DNA of 64,000 bases from Microvirga ossetica (lineage in GTDB: Bacteria; Pseudomonadota; Alphaproteobacteria; Rhizobiales; Beijerinckiaceae), in NCBI RefSeq assembly GCF_002741015.1, contig NZ_CP016618.1:434001-498000 (forward strand), read 5' to 3'. The position numbers were made by a program, and so were the translations under genes. Below the pieces are notes generated by a model. The model was given only the letters and a program-made list of their open reading frames with translations. It ran no database searches and was not told the origin of the DNA. Positions 62,707 to 64,000 of this stretch are shown here, piece by piece. The first letter of the stretch is position 1. Each line of letters opens with the position of its first letter.

Positions 62707-64000
62707 ATGTTCGACTCTGCCGCGCTTAAGCAGCTGTTTCCTTTCGAGCACGATATGCTTGCCGAGCGCCAGCCCCCATCCCCAGTTCATCAGCGTGTAT
62801 ACCTCGTTAACGGGGAGCTCCGGTCTTGGAGAGGACCTGTCGAAACGGTCCGGTCGCCTGTGTGCGTGCGTCGGCCGGACGGGTCACTGGAACAGGTCGA
62901 GCTTGGGAGCTATCCAGTCGGAGGCGTGGAGGAGGCTGAAGAGGCACTGGCCGCAGCCGTCGCAGCCTACGATGAAGGGCGCGGCGTCTGGCCGACCATG
63001 ACGGTCGCGGACCGCATCGCCTGCATGCAGAGCTTTACCAACCAGATGGTTGCCCGCCGCCAAGAGGTCGTCAGCCTCATCATGTGGGAGATCGGCAAGA
63101 GCCAGGCCGACTCGGAGAAGGAATTCGATCGAACGGTCGACTACATCCGCGCCACCATCGAGGCGCTGAAGGAACTCGACAACAGTAACTCGCGCTTCCT
63201 GATCGTTGATGGCACGATCGGGCAGATCCGGCGCACGCCGCTCGGGGTCGTGCTGTGCATGGGCCCCTACAATTATCCGCTCAACGAGACCTTCGCCACG
63301 CTGATCCCGGCCCTGATCATGGGCAATACCGTCGTGTTCAAGCCGCCGCGTTATGGCGCCCTGCTGTTCTATCCGCTGCTCGAGGCGTTCCAAAGCGCCT
63401 TCCCGAAAGGCGTCATCAATACCGTGTATGGCCGCGGCTCGGTGATCGTGCCCCGCCTGCTCGATTCCGGGAAAGTGAACGTCCTCACCCTCATTGGATC
63501 GAGCAAGGTCGCGGATCATTTGAAGAAGCTGCCTCCCAAGGCGCATCGCCTGCGGGCCATTCTCGGCCTCGACGCCAAGAACGCCGCCATTGTGCTGCCG
63601 GACGCCGATATCGAGCTGGCCGTCAAGGAATGCCTCCTCGGAAGCCTGTCCTTCAACGGCCAGCGCTGCACGGCCCTGAAGATGCTGATCGTCCATCAGT
63701 CGATCGTCGAGTCCTTCCTGCGTCGCTTCACCGAGGAGTTGGACAAGCTCAAGGTGGGCATGCCTTGGGAGAAGGGCGTGAGCATCACACCGCTGCCCGA
63801 GCCCGGCAAGGTCGATTACATGACGCAACTGGTCGAGGACGCAAAGGCCAAGGGAGCGAAGGTCGTCAACGAGGGCGGCGGAGCCACCTGCGGAACCCTA
63901 TTCTATCCGGCGGTCGTATATCCCGTCCAGGAGGGCATGAAGCTCTATCGCGAGGAGCAGTTCGGACCGGTCGTGCCCGTGATGCCGTTCGAGGATCTCG
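62707..64000 (+). CDS. GapN-like NADP-dependent aldehyde dehydrogenase (cut by window end)
   Basis: The first 431 residues are seen. It resembles non-phosphorylating glyceraldehyde-3-phosphate dehydrogenases: GRGVWPTMTVADRI, IMWEIGKSQADSEKEFDRTVDYI, MGPYNYPLNETF (oxyanion Asn), nucleophile Cys 321 in FNGQRCTALKM and EEQFGPVVPVMPF. The usual general-base Glu motif ELGGK is replaced by LGLDAK, so that Glu is absent from its normal place. Sulfolactaldehyde is the sulfonate analogue of glyceraldehyde 3-phosphate, so this enzyme is a candidate for the missing sulfolactaldehyde oxidation step (inference). It starts at ATG behind AGGAGA. Confidence 0.82.
   Translation, partial: MFDSAALKQLFPFEHDMLAERQPPSPVHQRVYLVNGELRSWRGPVETVRSPVCVRRPDGSLEQVELGSYPVGGVEEAEEALAAAVAAYDEGRGVWPTMTVADRIACMQSFTNQMVARRQEVVSLIMWEIGKSQADSEKEFDRTVDYIRATIEALKELDNSNSRFLIVDGTIGQIRRTPLGVVLCMGPYNYPLNETFATLIPALIMGNTVVFKPPRYGALLFYPLLEAFQSAFPKGVINTVYGRGSVIVPRLLDSGKVNVLTLIGSSKVADHLKKLPPKAHRLRAILGLDAKNAAIVLPDADIELAVKECLLGSLSFNGQRCTALKMLIVHQSIVESFLRRFTEELDKLKVGMPWEKGVSITPLPEPGKVDYMTQLVEDAKAKGAKVVNEGGGATCGTLFYPAVVYPVQEGMKLYREEQFGPVVPVMPFEDL

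Overview
The window is GC-rich DNA (except in the mobile-element patches) from an alphaproteobacterium, most likely of the order Hyphomicrobiales (Microvirga/Methylobacterium/Rhizobium-like). This rests on the gene families seen: class III cyclases with TPRs, an AqpS-type ars operon, Rhizobiales-style ABC operons and a sulfoquinovosidase of the Agrobacterium subtype. No rRNA, tRNA, CRISPR array or replication origin was seen.

Layout. 1-2.8 kb: the end of a YafK-like L,D-transpeptidase and a cyclase/TPR protein. 2.9-3.2 kb: an IS5 scar. 3.3-16.2 kb: an accessory catabolic island with a divergent GntR regulator. Leftward runs a Dpp/Opp-type importer plus an AstE/AspA deacylase. Rightward run a creatininase-family hydrolase, a truncated ketopantoate-reductase-like gene, an SDR, an M20 peptidase and an aldehyde dehydrogenase, followed by a convergent RraA-like gene. 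16.5-29 kb: a mobile-element zone. A short element with 25-bp inverted ends is split by an IS701-like element, which is itself split by an IS21 element; then come three different IS6-family elements, a frameshifted IS110 and a second IS5 scar. Small host genes (DUF2254, LprI-like, CorA) survive among fragments of broken genes (XRE antitoxin, antiporter, citrate synthase, LysR, YigZ/IMPACT). 31.6-33.6 kb: an arsR-arsC-arsC-aqpS operon. 33.9-34.2 kb: an intact 285-bp copy of the same short element. 34.2-38.4 kb: DUF3616, a DMT transporter and a second cyclase.

39.3-64 kb holds the most interesting part, a large sugar-acid/sulfosugar island. A LacI regulator with a perfect palindromic operator faces a carbohydrate ABC importer. 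Then follow a GH31 glycosidase, mannonate dehydratase, an IlvD/Edd dehydratase, an HpaI-type aldolase, an SMP-30 lactonase, an SDR sugar dehydrogenase, a GH31 enzyme carrying the complete sulfoquinovosidase signature (K-E-R-W-Y), a TauE/SafE exporter, glycerol kinase, glycerol-3-phosphate dehydrogenase, a mannitol-dehydrogenase-family oxidoreductase (UxuB-like) and a GapN-like aldehyde dehydrogenase cut by the window end. Uronate isomerase (UxaC) lies at the left edge.

Read together this is a sulfoglycolytic Entner-Doudoroff (sulfo-ED) cluster for the head group of the plant sulfolipid. The importer would bring in sulfoquinovosyl glycerol and SQase would split it. SDR, lactonase, dehydratase and aldolase would give pyruvate and sulfolactaldehyde, GlpK/GlpD would salvage the glycerol, and the TauE protein would export the sulfonate. 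The dedicated sulfolactaldehyde dehydrogenase is reduced to an N-terminal stub of about 36 codons between exporter and glpK, so another dehydrogenase (the GapN-like one is the best local candidate) must take its place or the pathway is broken. Interleaved hexuronate genes suggest a joint regulon for sulfoquinovose and glucuronate glycosides. These assignments come from sequence pattern recognition only.
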